From Clostridium_I sp963725425 (GTDB taxonomy: Bacteria; Bacillota; Clostridia; Clostridiales; Clostridiaceae): a stretch of 64,000 bases of DNA. This document shows, piece by piece, positions 1-9,048 of the stretch (its first letter is position 1; every line of letters starts with the position of its first letter). The stretch covers positions 1 through 64,000 of the forward strand of contig CAVRYJ010000042.1 of the NCBI GenBank assembly GCA_963725425.1. Direction: 5' to 3'. The translations under genes were made by a program, and so were the position numbers. The notes under the pieces were generated by a model that searched no databases, was not told the DNA's origin, and saw only the letters and a list, made by a program, of their open reading frames with translations.

Positions 1-138
1 TAATCCGCTGAATGAAAATTAAAAATCTAATAATTAAATATTTACTTTAATGTTAGCAAAATACATTTATTTCCAAAAGGATTTTCAATATTCATGTCGA
101 ATATATATGCACAGACTACTAAAAAGGATGTGTGATAT

Positions 139-1837
139 ATGGATATGAATGATATGAAAGGAACTGAAACGGAAACTTATTGGCATGGGAAAATGAATTT
201 AATAGTTGGTATATGCGAAAGCATGGGTCTTCCTAATATTTTTAATAAAAATTTAAATTCAGATTGTGGCAGAAAGCCTGATATACCATATGGAGTTTTG
301 GCTGAAATGCTAATTGTGAATATTTGCAGCAATCACCGTCCTCTTTATCGTCTTAATGATTTTTACACAGATGTTGATTTAGATGGTATTTTTCACTGTG
401 AAATGGATTTGAATAAAATTACAGATGATAGATTTGGGCTTTTATTAGATAAAGTTTATGCAGCTGGAGCAAGAAAAATATTCGGGGAAATAAGTTCTAA
501 TGCGTTTACTCTACATAACATAACTGTTAAAAATATAAATTATGACACTACATCAAAAGTTATGTGGGGGGAGTATGAAACTCCCGAAGGGAAACTAGGC
601 GTTATTTCTATAACTTTTGGACATAGCAAGCAAAAAGACAAGATAAAAAGCAGATAAAACTTGGAGTTGGGACTGCAAACGGAGTTATAATTGATGCCAA
701 AGTACTGTCAGGAAATACAGATGACAAAACTTATAACAATGAAAATTTAGATGATGTGAACTCAGTTATAGAGAGATTTGATATAAACAAAGATAACTTT
801 TACTATATTGCTGATAGTGCATTATTCACACAAAAAACCTTAGAAAGCCAAAGATAAGATAAAATTCATTACAAATGCCTGATAATACGTTAGTAGCCAA
901 AGAATTATTAGAAGCTACGCTTTCTGATAGAGCTTCAATGAAAGAGATACTTTTCGAAAATGCTCAAGGTAAAAAAGTGCAATACTTTTTAACAGAAAAA
1001 ACTGCCATTTATAATAACATAAATTTAAAATGTGCTGTGTGTTATTCCACAAGTCTTGAAGAAACTAAGAAAAAAACTATTGAAAAGAAAGTGAATAAAG
1101 AATCCGAAAGTATTGAGAAACTAATTAAAAAATATACCAATAGAACCTTTGCTTGCGAAAAAGATGCAAAGAAGGAAATGGAGCTAGTAATCAAAAGAAT
1201 TTCAGCTAAACTACGATTCTTTAATTACAATATCCATTTAATAGAGAAAGAGAAAAAAGCTGTAGGTCGTCCATCTACTAAACAAACTGATAAGAAAACA
1301 CGGTTTAGATACGAATTAGGAATTGATTTTATAAAGGATGAAATAAAAATTGCTAAAATTATAGAAAGGGAATGCACTTTTGTATTATGTAGCAATGATT
1401 TGTCAATAACTGGCGAAGCCCTATTGTTGGAATATAAAACTCAAAGTAGTATTGAAAAAAAATTTCAACAATTAAAATCCCCACAGTTCGTTAATTCTTT
1501 GTATTTGAATTCGCCAGAGAGAATTGAAGCATTAACTTATATGATTCTAATATCTATGATGATACTCTCAGTATCAGAACATGCTGTAAGAACAGGTTTA
1601 AACAATGAAAAAGCCTTTATTATTGGTCCTGGTAAACTGAAGATGAAAAGACCGACTTTAAAATCTATTGTGGAAATATTCGACAAGGTACCAATGAAAG
1701 TTTTCATAGTAAATGGAAAAAAGCAAAGAGTTCTTGGACGCCATTTTAACGATAGCCAAAGTAAGATTTTGAAATATCTCCTCATTCCGGAGGAAGTTTT
1801 TTGCTGGAATGGTGCGATGAGTATTTGCGATGCATAA
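139..1837 (+). pseudogene. Decayed IS4/IS1634-like transposase
   Basis: The conceptual protein starts at 139 (MDMNDMKGTETETYW) and can be followed to 1837 only by changing frame at least three times. One shift is near 615-620, where an A-run appears one base short before the stop at 657. Others are near 848 and 873. The middle part (about 618-860) still reads as GVGTANGVIIDAKVLSGNTD, and the C-terminal open frame (875-1837) holds IEKKFQQLK followed by NSPERIEAL, resembling the conserved C-terminal acidic/basic motif of IS4-superfamily DDE transposases. The gene is clearly dead. Exact family and terminal inverted repeats were not resolved. It lies just outside the left prophage boundary, in the tract holding an integrase remnant. 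Confidence 0.75.
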
Positions 1838-1886
1838 TTTTAATTGCAAGCAACAGGCTACGCCTTTTTATTTGCGACCAGAAAAA

Positions 1887-1925
1887 CATTTCTAAATTGA
1901 GATTGCGAACATCAATTTAGAAATG
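1887..1925. repeat. Perfect 14-bp inverted repeat (stem-loop)
   Basis: CATTTCTAAATTGA at 1887-1900 is exactly complementary to 1912-1925, with an 11-base loop. No T-run follows on either strand. It lies about 50 bases after the dead transposase, so it may be part of the element's end or a leftover terminator. Confidence 0.6.
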
Positions 1926-1965
1926 AGAAAAAATTTTCTAAAATAAATTATTGGATTTTTGAAAT

Positions 1966-2067
1966 CTATTGTGCGGAATATGAGTTATATCCTTTTATTG
2001 TTCGAACCGTATAATTTTTTAATGTTATTTCATAAACAAACTCTCTAATTACATGTTTCGTTTGCAT
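1966..2067 (-). pseudogene. N-terminal remnant of a tyrosine integrase
   Basis: A 33-codon open frame starts at ATG 2067 after a good ribosome-binding site (GGGGTG, about 6 bases upstream) and stops at 1966. Its product contains FVYEITLKNYTVRTIKGY, closely matching the N-terminus of the prophage integrase (FLFDLEVKNYSKKTIKGY, gene 36951-37871). It is the start of a core-binding (SAM-like) domain with everything downstream lost. It sits about 140 bases left of the left attachment repeat, in the same orientation and nearly the same spacing as the intact integrase to the right repeat. I infer an older element once integrated at the same yebC site. Confidence 0.6.
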
Positions 2068-2206
2068 AATAAAACACCCCTTATTTTATAAAAGTTATGA
2101 TAAAACCTTTACAAATAATGGGTGCATAGTATTTACCTTAAATTTTAACTACATTTACCAAAACATTTACCTTAACAATCACGTTTAGATCTTAATTTAC
2201 GAGCTT

Positions 2207-2298
2207 GAATATGTACCTCAGCCCTTTACCCTTCCCATTCCTCGGGGAACTCAGCGTTGTGATAGACAGATTGAACATCGTCATCATCTTCAAGCTTG
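2207..2298. repeat. attL: left copy of the 92-bp attachment repeat
   Basis: The sequence from GAATATGTACCTCAGCC through CAAGCTTG is repeated without an observed difference at 37964-38055. This copy carries the last 24 codons and stop of yebC without the rest of the gene, so it is the displaced host 3' end. Boundary uncertainty is one or two bases. Confidence 0.9.
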
Positions 2299-2586
2299 AA
2301 CCTTGTGTTTTCAACTGTTTGCTGGCTTTTAATCACTTTTAAATATTGATATATGTCATAATCAATGACATTAATTTACCATCACTGATTACAAGTATAT
2401 CACTACTGTATAAAAAGTAAAGATGTTTATTTTTTATAATATTCAACCCTAACTACGCTAAGAAATAAAAAGGGAAAAAAAGGTATAACCCAAAAGTGTC
2501 TCCACCCTGAATCATACCCTAATGTCACTCAACTACCCCTTATAATATTTTACTTTTATAAGTGATACTCAACTATACCTCAATAA
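2299..2586. other. Non-coding gap between attL and holin
   Basis: No ORF of more than 60 codons or recognisable short gene is present. There are near-repeats of ACTCAACTA(C/T)ACC around 2525-2580. Clostridial and Bacillus prophages usually place the amidase/endolysin gene immediately after the holin; here the attachment site follows instead. Confidence 0.5.
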
Positions 2587-2916
2587 TTATGCTACTGCTT
2601 TTGTTATATCTATCTTGATTAAATTAGCTATATCATTAACTATTGTCTGTATTTCTTCTGGAGTTAAGTGATTACCAAACTTTTTATTAACAACTTCTAA
2701 TACTGTTGAAACTTTATCCTCTAAAAAGTTTTCTGGATTTAATTTTGCAATGGCTAACACAAAACTTTCACATTCTGCATAGGCTTTTGATCCAATTTTA
2801 CCCTTAACTACTGTCAATAATACTTTTGCCTTTGTTACAATCTTAGGTATAATTAAACCTAAAATAACACCTACTGCTCCCAAAATTTCTGTTGAATAAC
2901 TTTTTAATATTTCCAT
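2587..2916 (-). CDS. Phage holin, LL-H type
   Basis: A 109-residue protein with one N-terminal membrane segment (ILGAVGVILGLIIP, about residues 11-24) and a soluble helical C-terminal part with the phrase EVVNKKFGNHLTPEEIQTIVNDI. This layout is that of the LL-H holin family, which opens the cytoplasmic membrane to end the lytic cycle. It is the last gene before attL and follows xhlA, with a hairpin between them that could partly uncouple the two. The expected partner endolysin is not found. Confidence 0.75.
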   Translation of the reverse strand: MEILKSYSTEILGAVGVILGLIIPKIVTKAKVLLTVVKGKIGSKAYAECESFVLAIAKLNPENFLEDKVSTVLEVVNKKFGNHLTPEEIQTIVNDIANLIKIDITKAVA

Positions 2917-2948
2917 TTTTACATTACCTCTTTCATATTATATTTTTT

Positions 2949-2984
2949 AAAATAAAAAAGCTTCCTATTATAAGAAACTTTTAT
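2949..2984 (-). terminator. Rho-independent terminator between xhlA and holin
   Basis: On the minus strand AGTTTC and GGAAGCT pair across an 8-base loop and are followed by TTTTTATTTT. The stem overlaps the xhlA stop codon. The stem is short and includes a G-T pair, so read-through into holin is likely. Confidence 0.45.
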
Positions 2985-3217
2985 TTGTACAATGTTACTT
3001 TTATAAAAAAAGAAATAATCGCTATTGCTAATCCGCCTACTGTATACCACGCATGTTTTAAATCTGTTTTTATTTCTCCAATATCTTTTGCATTTTGGCT
3101 AGAAGTTGAGAATGACTGCTCTGCTTTATCCCTAATACTATTGAAGTCGTCCAGTTTTGTTTCCATACGAACTAATCTTTCCAATATTTCCTGTATCTTG
3201 TTATCTTCATCTTGCAT
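2981..3217 (-). CDS. xhlA: Haemolysin XhlA-like lysis protein
   Basis: A 78-residue protein with an N-terminal coiled coil (IQEILERLVRMETKLDDF) and one C-terminal membrane segment (TVGGLAIAIISFFIK). This is the XhlA family of PBSX-type phages, a membrane-associated partner of the holin in host lysis. It starts after GGAGG and precedes the holin gene, the usual order. A terminator-like hairpin at 3250-3270 separates it from the tail genes, which suggests its own promoter or controlled read-through. Confidence 0.8.
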   Translation of the reverse strand: MQDEDNKIQEILERLVRMETKLDDFNSIRDKAEQSFSTSSQNAKDIGEIKTDLKHAWYTVGGLAIAIISFFIKVTLYK

Positions 3218-3249
3218 GTCGTACCTCCTTTAATTAAAAATAGACAAAA

Positions 3250-3270
3250 TAAAAAGACTATTGCTAGTCC
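3250..3270 (-). terminator. Terminator after the tail genes
   Basis: On the minus strand GACTA and TAGTC pair across a 4-base loop and are followed by TTTTTATTTT. It separates the tail operon from the lysis genes. Confidence 0.6.
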
Positions 3271-3341
3271 CTGTTTTGCCTTTGATATCATTTAATAAAA
3301 TCCGTATTTTATCAAGTTATTGTTTTTATCTATTAATTGTT

Positions 3342-4016
3342 TTATATAGTTGGTATAGTCATACCGTATGTAACTGCATTTACTGTAGCAACGGTAGTTA
3401 ATCCATTTATATAAATAATCAGAGATTCTAAGTAATCAGTTTGTGTTGTTAGGAAACTATGTAAATCATTAAATAGATTAATCATATTTTGAGGTTGCCA
3501 TACTACACATTGAGTTTGACTTGTGTTTTCCCATGATAACGTTGCCTTTGAATACCCGCCCAATACCGCCATAGCCGTGGTTGCTTCTCCATTTATTCTA
3601 GCTTGACTAGTTAAATCACACGCATAAGTTGCTATTGTATTACCATCAAATGCCGTACTTGTAAAAGTACTATATGTAACTTGATTAGATAAATCTGTTA
3701 CTTGTGCTATTTTAGTAGCTTGTACATCTGCCAATGTAGCACCAATAGGGTTTATTGTATCCCATACTATAGAAGTCTCAGCTATCGGCTCCTTCGTTAT
3801 GTCTATATGATATGGATAAGTAGTAAAATTACTTAATTCATAACCATAGTCACATTGAATTACACCAACAGAACTTTCTTGTATTCCTTGTAAAGCCGTA
3901 TATGCTTGAAAGTCTTGGTCTAATGTAGTTTCAATAACTGAACCGCTTCTCTCCCCACAATCTACTAACACATTTCCTGTTGATAGTTGATATATTATTT
4001 TTCTTCCAATATTCAT
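3342..4016 (-). CDS. Tail protein with DUF4376-like C-terminal region
   Basis: A 224-residue protein directly downstream of the tail fibre. The middle (about residues 85-190) contains GATLADVQATKIAQVTDLSNQ, the pattern of the DUF4376 domain found in phage tail-fibre accessory proteins. There is no signal peptide or membrane segment. It ends the tail operon. A role in fibre assembly or as a minor tail component is likely from position; its exact function is not known. Confidence 0.6.
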   Translation of the reverse strand: MNIGRKIIYQLSTGNVLVDCGERSGSVIETTLDQDFQAYTALQGIQESSVGVIQCDYGYELSNFTTYPYHIDITKEPIAETSIVWDTINPIGATLADVQATKIAQVTDLSNQVTYSTFTSTAFDGNTIATYACDLTSQARINGEATTAMAVLGGYSKATLSWENTSQTQCVVWQPQNMINLFNDLHSFLTTQTDYLESLIIYINGLTTVATVNAVTYGMTIPTI

Positions 4017-4037
4017 TTATTTTAATACCCCCCTATT

Positions 4038-5138
4038 TTATCCAATTGCATACCAATATGCTGTTACATTTGTGTAGGCAAGGCTGGCATTACCAGTAAA
4101 TCCCGTACTGGTAACTGTGGCACTTGCTTTTGTTTGATAAAATGACTCAGTTGCTGTTAAGCAAGCTAGTTCTAAATAATATGGTAAAGAATCATAAGAA
4201 TTATATAATCCTACCATATTAGTATTAATTGTCCATGTGATTAATTTAGGTGTAAATGTTAATCCATTAACGGTAATAACTCCTGTGTTACTTACTGTAG
4301 TTGTACCACTAGCAAAATTTTTACCACCTAAACTTGATATCGTTGCAGTTCCCACTATTTGTCCACTATCTACTGTCGCTGTTGCTCCTAAAACTAATTG
4401 TGCTGCTGTTGCGTTTCCACCACCCCCTTTACCCTGTAATATAAAAGTCCCTGAAGTAGCTTCGTATGCTAAATTGGCGATTAAATTTGCTCTTACATTT
4501 GTTACTGGATTTCCAAAATAATCAACTACTGCTTTAGCGCCTATCGAGGTAGGATTAATTGTAATGGCTCCTGTACTTGCTACATTGAATTTAATTCTTA
4601 TTTGTTGTCCATCAATTAATGTTGTTAAATTAGGGATTGTTACAGAATAAGAATTTCCACTATTTGTTGTAATATTTACATTGCTTAAAACACTGATTTT
4701 ATTGGAAGTCTCATTTATTGCACCACTTAAATCTTGTGCGGTCGTTTGTAACGCTGTACTCCCTATCTTACTCGAATTTGAAGCTATTGCGGTGGTATTA
4801 GTTTCAACATTATTATTCGTTATTACTAAATCCGATTCATTAGCTTTTAATGTAACATTTCCATTTGTAATAACTAAATCGCTTTCATTTGCTTTGAGTG
4901 CTATATTCGTATTGGCTGTTGCAATTGCTGAAGTATTAGAAGTGACATTTCCATTGGTTATAACTAAATCACTTTCATTCGCCTTTAACGCTATTGCTGT
5001 AGTGTTTGTAGCAATACTTGAAGTATTATTTGCAATTGAAGCATCTATTAAATCCATATTTGTATTTATTACTGCAATGTCTGCTACATCTGTTAATGCT
5101 GGTTTTACTAAATTTAAAGTTGCTGTATTTGTTGACAT
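4038..5138 (-). CDS. Tail fibre protein with repeated shaft units
   Basis: A 366-residue protein. Its N-terminal part has the repeated unit KANESDLVITNGNVT, seen four times with small changes between about residues 50 and 115 and linked by NTSAIAT-type segments, typical of a trimeric fibre shaft. The C-terminal half is glycine- and threonine-rich and ends in a probable receptor-binding region. It follows the XkdU-like gene, where the host-recognition fibre normally lies. The internal repeats make copy-number variation plausible. Confidence 0.75.
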   Translation of the reverse strand: MSTNTATLNLVKPALTDVADIAVINTNMDLIDASIANNTSSIATNTTAIALKANESDLVITNGNVTSNTSAIATANTNIALKANESDLVITNGNVTLKANESDLVITNNNVETNTTAIASNSSKIGSTALQTTAQDLSGAINETSNKISVLSNVNITTNSGNSYSVTIPNLTTLIDGQQIRIKFNVASTGAITINPTSIGAKAVVDYFGNPVTNVRANLIANLAYEATSGTFILQGKGGGGNATAAQLVLGATATVDSGQIVGTATISSLGGKNFASGTTTVSNTGVITVNGLTFTPKLITWTINTNMVGLYNSYDSLPYYLELACLTATESFYQTKASATVTSTGFTGNASLAYTNVTAYWYAIG

Positions 5139-5156
5139 TTATTTGTAACCCCCCTA

Positions 5157-5705
5157 TTAAGCATTTTGAACATCTTGTCCATTTTTGAGATTTCCCCAAG
5201 TTCCATCTGACTTAATCGTATTCCAAGTAACTGTTTTTGCACTTTGCCAAACTGTATAAAGATATGTATATAAAATTGCTAGATGTGCTGGTATTACTGC
5301 ACTTAACGAGTTCTCTAAATCATTCAAGTTAGGTGGAATACCATAATCAGAAGTAAATTTTACTTCTATCGTAGAAGTCGTAGGATGCTCAATTACTTGA
5401 ACTTGACCATTTTCATAGGAATTTGCTACGTTTTCTACTAATGCAACCGTAGAAGTACCGCGCCCTCTAATTTTTGCCAGTATATTTGCACGTCTATAAT
5501 TCATATCATTATTTATATTGGTTTGAATACCTAAAAAGCTTTCCCAATCCGTCAAACCCCAAGTAGCCGATAATACAAAAGCTTGATTTACTAAGTCTGT
5601 AGTATCGGCATTTATAGTATTTAATTCGTTTTGTTCTTCACCATACAATGCTAAGAAACTTGGAGATTGATTAATAAAATCTGGTACATAATTTGTTAAA
5701 TTCAT
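5157..5705 (-). CDS. xkdU: Baseplate/tail protein, XkdU/YmfQ (DUF2313) type
   Basis: A 182-residue protein immediately after the baseplate J-like gene. Sequence such as RRANILAKIRGRGTSTVALVENVANSYENG is characteristic of the XkdU/YmfQ family, which caps the baseplate wedge and connects to the fibre. Gene order (XkdT, XkdU, fibre) supports the call. Confidence 0.75.
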   Translation of the reverse strand: MNLTNYVPDFINQSPSFLALYGEEQNELNTINADTTDLVNQAFVLSATWGLTDWESFLGIQTNINNDMNYRRANILAKIRGRGTSTVALVENVANSYENGQVQVIEHPTTSTIEVKFTSDYGIPPNLNDLENSLSAVIPAHLAILYTYLYTVWQSAKTVTWNTIKSDGTWGNLKNGQDVQNA

Positions 5706-5721
5706 TTAAATCAACCTCCCC

Positions 5722-6777
5722 TTAGTTTGTTATAGTCAAAGTACCTATTAACGCAACTTGTTCCTGCGGAATAGTTATATTTACAGTTCCACTATTTAGA
5801 GTTAAAAGGCTATAATCTGCAACACCTGCTGTATTTAAAATCAAACTTCCGATCTTTGCATAACTTACAGTGGTTTGATTAAATGCAATTCCAGCTAAAT
5901 AGCTTGTAATACTTGTAGCTATAGCCGTTTGAACTTGCGTATCTGTATATCCATTAGCTAGTACAATTTTTACACCTATATTAATCGGTAATGCTGTTGC
6001 TGTCTCATAAGTCACTAGAACACCTATGGGTCTTTGACTTTCAACATATGTTTGTAAATTAGTAAGTAACGTACTGGTTAAAGGTTGGCTATTTACATCT
6101 ATAGCACACACTTTTACAGTTCCAGCACCAGCCCACAAAGGTAATACTAAAACTGACCCAATTCCTGCCACTTGCTGTGCCCATAATTTATAATGATTTA
6201 CGTTTCCACTAGTTGCTGGAGTTTGTACAAAAGCTAAAAATCTTTTTAAGAATATCGCATCTGTTTCCGTATCTGTTCCAGTTACAAGTGAACTAATATT
6301 TGTGACACTAGTTACCCCATTAATTGCCACTGGTAGGCTAGTAATTATGTTAGCAGGAACATTATAAATACTGCCACTTGCTACGGCTGTAATATTTACA
6401 ATTGCTGTACCACTTGCTATAGTTGCTACTGAATCTGTTGTATATTGTAATCCTGCGACTGTTTGTATAATTGTTCCTGCTGGTATTACTGTCCCATCAA
6501 TTCCTAGAAATGTGGCTTGTCCCGTAGCATTAACACCAATAAATTTTGTTACTCCAAATTCTCCAGCTCTATTAGCTAAATAAATACCAAGAGCAGTTTG
6601 TGCGAATATATCGTTTAGAAATGCATCTAATGCTAAATAAGCATCCGCTAATTCTGTTGCTACTGGAGAAACTGAACTATATAAAAAAGAACCTTCCGAC
6701 GTATCTACATTAGAAGGCAACAGTGTTAATATTCTATTTAAAATTTCTATACTTGAATTATTATCGGCAAAAGCCAT
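5722..6777 (-). CDS. xkdT: Baseplate J-like protein (XkdT)
   Basis: A 351-residue protein with the baseplate J hallmarks: an N-terminal region ending LANRAGEFGVTKF, a beta-rich centre, then TETDAIFLKRFLAFVQTPATSGNVNHYKLWAQQVAGIGSV split over about residues 170-205, and a C-terminal VGVLVTYE-like domain. It forms the wedge of the contractile-tail baseplate. It lies between XkdS-like and XkdU-like genes. Confidence 0.85.
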   Translation of the reverse strand: MAFADNNSSIEILNRILTLLPSNVDTSEGSFLYSSVSPVATELADAYLALDAFLNDIFAQTALGIYLANRAGEFGVTKFIGVNATGQATFLGIDGTVIPAGTIIQTVAGLQYTTDSVATIASGTAIVNITAVASGSIYNVPANIITSLPVAINGVTSVTNISSLVTGTDTETDAIFLKRFLAFVQTPATSGNVNHYKLWAQQVAGIGSVLVLPLWAGAGTVKVCAIDVNSQPLTSTLLTNLQTYVESQRPIGVLVTYETATALPINIGVKIVLANGYTDTQVQTAIATSITSYLAGIAFNQTTVSYAKIGSLILNTAGVADYSLLTLNSGTVNITIPQEQVALIGTLTITN

Positions 6778-6794
6778 CTATTATGCCCCCTTCC

Positions 6795-7229
6795 TTAACT
6801 GTAGACAATAGAAGTTGTTCCTAATGTCGTTACTAAAGTAAAATTCATGGTTAAAATATTACCTTTAAAGGTAACACTAAAATCATCAATCCCAGTTATG
6901 TTTATATTTTGAGTTAAACAATCTGTAGTTAATCTTTTCACTTCAGCTTCTACTACAGCTTGACTAAAATTTTGTCCCACTACAGTATCAAAACTTTGTC
7001 CATAAGTTGTTCCATATGCGGCGTAAATATTTTGTTGTGTCCTCAATGCTTTATATGTCCAAATTTCTAACGCTTTAATTCCTGTTACTATTTGGAATTT
7101 TCCATCTTTTAAAACAAAATCATTGATAGTGAAATCCCATAGATATTCTGCCATTACGCTCTTTTCTGTGGTTGTACTTGTACTGGACGTTGCTGTAGTT
7201 TCTATGTTTAAAGGTAAAATGCTAGACAT
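6795..7229 (-). CDS. xkdS: Baseplate protein, XkdS (DUF2634) type
   Basis: A 144-residue protein. After a threonine/serine-rich start it reads WDFTINDFVLKDGKFQIVTG and ALRTQQNIYAAY, the pattern of XkdS/gp25-like baseplate proteins. Its start overlaps the end of the preceding gene by 8 bases, indicating translational coupling. Confidence 0.75.
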   Translation of the reverse strand: MSSILPLNIETTATSSTSTTTEKSVMAEYLWDFTINDFVLKDGKFQIVTGIKALEIWTYKALRTQQNIYAAYGTTYGQSFDTVVGQNFSQAVVEAEVKRLTTDCLTQNINITGIDDFSVTFKGNILTMNFTLVTTLGTTSIVYS

Positions 7230-7623
7230 CTAAACTCACCACCCTAGCAAATATTATATATATTTGTCCGTCTTGGATAGGTTGTACTGCTAACTGATCG
7301 CCTTCATTTAAAGTATCTACAAAATTACATTGTCCAGTTATTCCAATATCCGTAATAGTATGTTGGTGACTTCCATTTGTCCCTACTGTTACAGAGTTTG
7401 TATCTCCTGTTGCGGTGGTATTGGCTGGAATATTAATTTGCCTACTATAATTACTTAATAAGTAATCCGCTATTAAAATATTTTCCTGTGTTATCTGTAC
7501 ATCTCCAGTTTGTATAATCAAATTTGGAGGTACACTTACTACTGTGGCTAAAGAAACAACTTCTGGATTATTTTCAGTACCTTTTTTTTTCATTAAACCT
7601 AAAATTTTTGTATAACCATCCAT
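7222..7623 (-). CDS. xkdR: Baseplate hub protein, XkdR (DUF2577) type
   Basis: A 133-residue protein beginning MDGYTKILGLMKKKG. The GGGGGG site six bases before the ATG at 7623 decides that start over the ATG six bases upstream. The OB-like central part and the conserved GSHQHTITDIG phrase fit the DUF2577/XkdR family. It lies between XkdQ-like and XkdS-like genes. Confidence 0.75.
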   Translation of the reverse strand: MDGYTKILGLMKKKGTENNPEVVSLATVVSVPPNLIIQTGDVQITQENILIADYLLSNYSRQINIPANTTATGDTNSVTVGTNGSHQHTITDIGITGQCNFVDTLNEGDQLAVQPIQDGQIYIIFARVVSLDV

Positions 7624-7638
7624 TTTCATCCCCCCAAT

Positions 7639-8634
7639 TTAACTATTTTCATCATCCAACGTATAATCTGCATCCATTAAATTACTAATGCTTAATGTTA
7701 ATTCCATCGTATATCCACCATTTGTCATATCCCATGTGTGGGCATCTGTAGTTATATACAAATTTGCGTCTTGCATTGTAGATAAATAAAAAACCTTACA
7801 AGCTACTGCATAACCAGTTATACAACTTACATTTCCAAGACCATCCACTGTTATATCTGTATCTAGCCCATAAATCATATTTTTTGTTGTTGTATTTGTG
7901 TCTTTACTTTTATCAATTTCATAACTATCCTCAAAAATTCCAAATTGATTAATCCAGTCAGCGTTTTCTACATTGGATACATAATTTCCATTAGTATCAT
8001 ATATATTGACTTTATTTACCATGCTATCAATACTATCTTTATACTTTATAGATGTAACGTTAGCATCTACCCTAAGAGTATAATCACTAATAGTTTGACC
8101 TTTTTTTATCACCGATAATTTACTTGATTGCATTATAGGAATATATTGTATATTGTTTTGTTCACTGGCTTCTGTATAACATTCCATAATTATGCTATAT
8201 AAAGATTTACTTTTTATTATCCTGCTTATTGGTATTCCAGTTTTAGCTATTTGTCCAGTACTTACGCCTACATCACCACAAATAATACTTACTGCTTGCT
8301 CTGGTGTTATTTTTTTAAAGTTATATGACGCTTTACTTTTTAAGAGATGGTACATAAAATCATAAGCTGTAAAAATAAGTTCTTCAGTATCACTATCAAT
8401 CTCCCTATCTATAACCATTCCTCTAAAAATTTCACCTTTAACGTCATCTACAACCCAAATAATAAAACCAGCACAAATTTGTATTTTGGGCTGGTTTAAG
8501 TCATATATTGGGTATCCAATTGTTCCTTCGAGTTTCCTCGCTGGTTGGTCTACTGACGCACTTAAAACTATAGTTTTTGAAAAAGGTGTTATATCTGTTG
8601 TTACGTTATTATAAAGTCCGTAAATTTTAATCAT
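7639..8634 (-). CDS. xkdQ: Tail hub protein, XkdQ-like (gpD/gp27 type)
   Basis: A 331-residue protein with the XkdQ pattern: an early GTIGYPIYDL phrase, WVVDDVKGEIFRGMVIDREI and AYDFMYHLLKSKASYNFKKI. It is the hub to which the baseplate and tail tip attach. It has no recognisable peptidoglycan hydrolase domain, so it does not supply the missing lysin. It overlaps the preceding gene by 4 bases. Confidence 0.75.
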   Translation of the reverse strand: MIKIYGLYNNVTTDITPFSKTIVLSASVDQPARKLEGTIGYPIYDLNQPKIQICAGFIIWVVDDVKGEIFRGMVIDREIDSDTEELIFTAYDFMYHLLKSKASYNFKKITPEQAVSIICGDVGVSTGQIAKTGIPISRIIKSKSLYSIIMECYTEASEQNNIQYIPIMQSSKLSVIKKGQTISDYTLRVDANVTSIKYKDSIDSMVNKVNIYDTNGNYVSNVENADWINQFGIFEDSYEIDKSKDTNTTTKNMIYGLDTDITVDGLGNVSCITGYAVACKVFYLSTMQDANLYITTDAHTWDMTNGGYTMELTLSISNLMDADYTLDDENS

Positions 8635-9041
8635 GACGGAATCACCTTGTATTCCTTTAGGGTTAATGTAAAATAAACATCGCCCGTTCCGTCCTGTTCT
8701 CCATGTTCGAATTCTTCTATTGAAACAAGCATATTTACGTCGGTATCTGTAACAATAAGTCTTGGAGTAATATTGCTAGTCCTCCAATTCTCAATGATTT
8801 TTACGCAATCATAAGGCTTTGGAAATGTTGTATATTGACAAAAACTATATATTTGATTAGGGAAAAAGCTTTCTATGCTTATATCTGCTAGTTTTGGTTT
8901 GCCTAATAAATTAATTTCCCCCATGTCTTCAACTATAATTATTGTATTATTATTTCCAGTTTTCAAGGTATACTTTTCGGGAATAATTGGAAACTGAAGA
9001 TCTATCTTGTTTGGTGTGTCTAATAAATGAAATTCCATATT
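8631..9041 (-). CDS. XkdP-like tail protein lacking a LysM domain
   Basis: A 136-residue protein starting at ATG 9041 behind GGGGGG; the longer in-frame start at 9068 would overlap the tape-measure gene and lacks such a site. FPIIPEKYTLKTGNNN and SIESFFPNQ match the N-terminal domain of XkdP-type proteins. XkdP homologues often end in a LysM domain that binds peptidoglycan; this one stops before it, a short form. Confidence 0.65.
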   Translation of the reverse strand, partial: NMEFHLLDTPNKIDLQFPIIPEKYTLKTGNNNTIIIVEDMGEINLLGKPKLADISIESFFPNQIYSFCQYTTFPKPYDCVKIIENWRTSNITPRLIVTDTDVNMLVSIEEFEHGEQDGTGDVYFTLTLKEYKVIPS

Positions 9042-9048
9042 ATACCCC

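Noticed and set aside
615..620. Programmed frameshift in the left transposase
   Set aside because: Additional frame breaks near 848 and 873 and an internal stop show general decay, so a single programmed shift would not restore it.
4681..5148. 155-codon ORF opposite the tail fibre gene
   Set aside because: Mirror of the fibre's repeated codons; no start signal. Other long opposite-strand ORFs over the tape measure and PBP repeats were dropped for the same reason.
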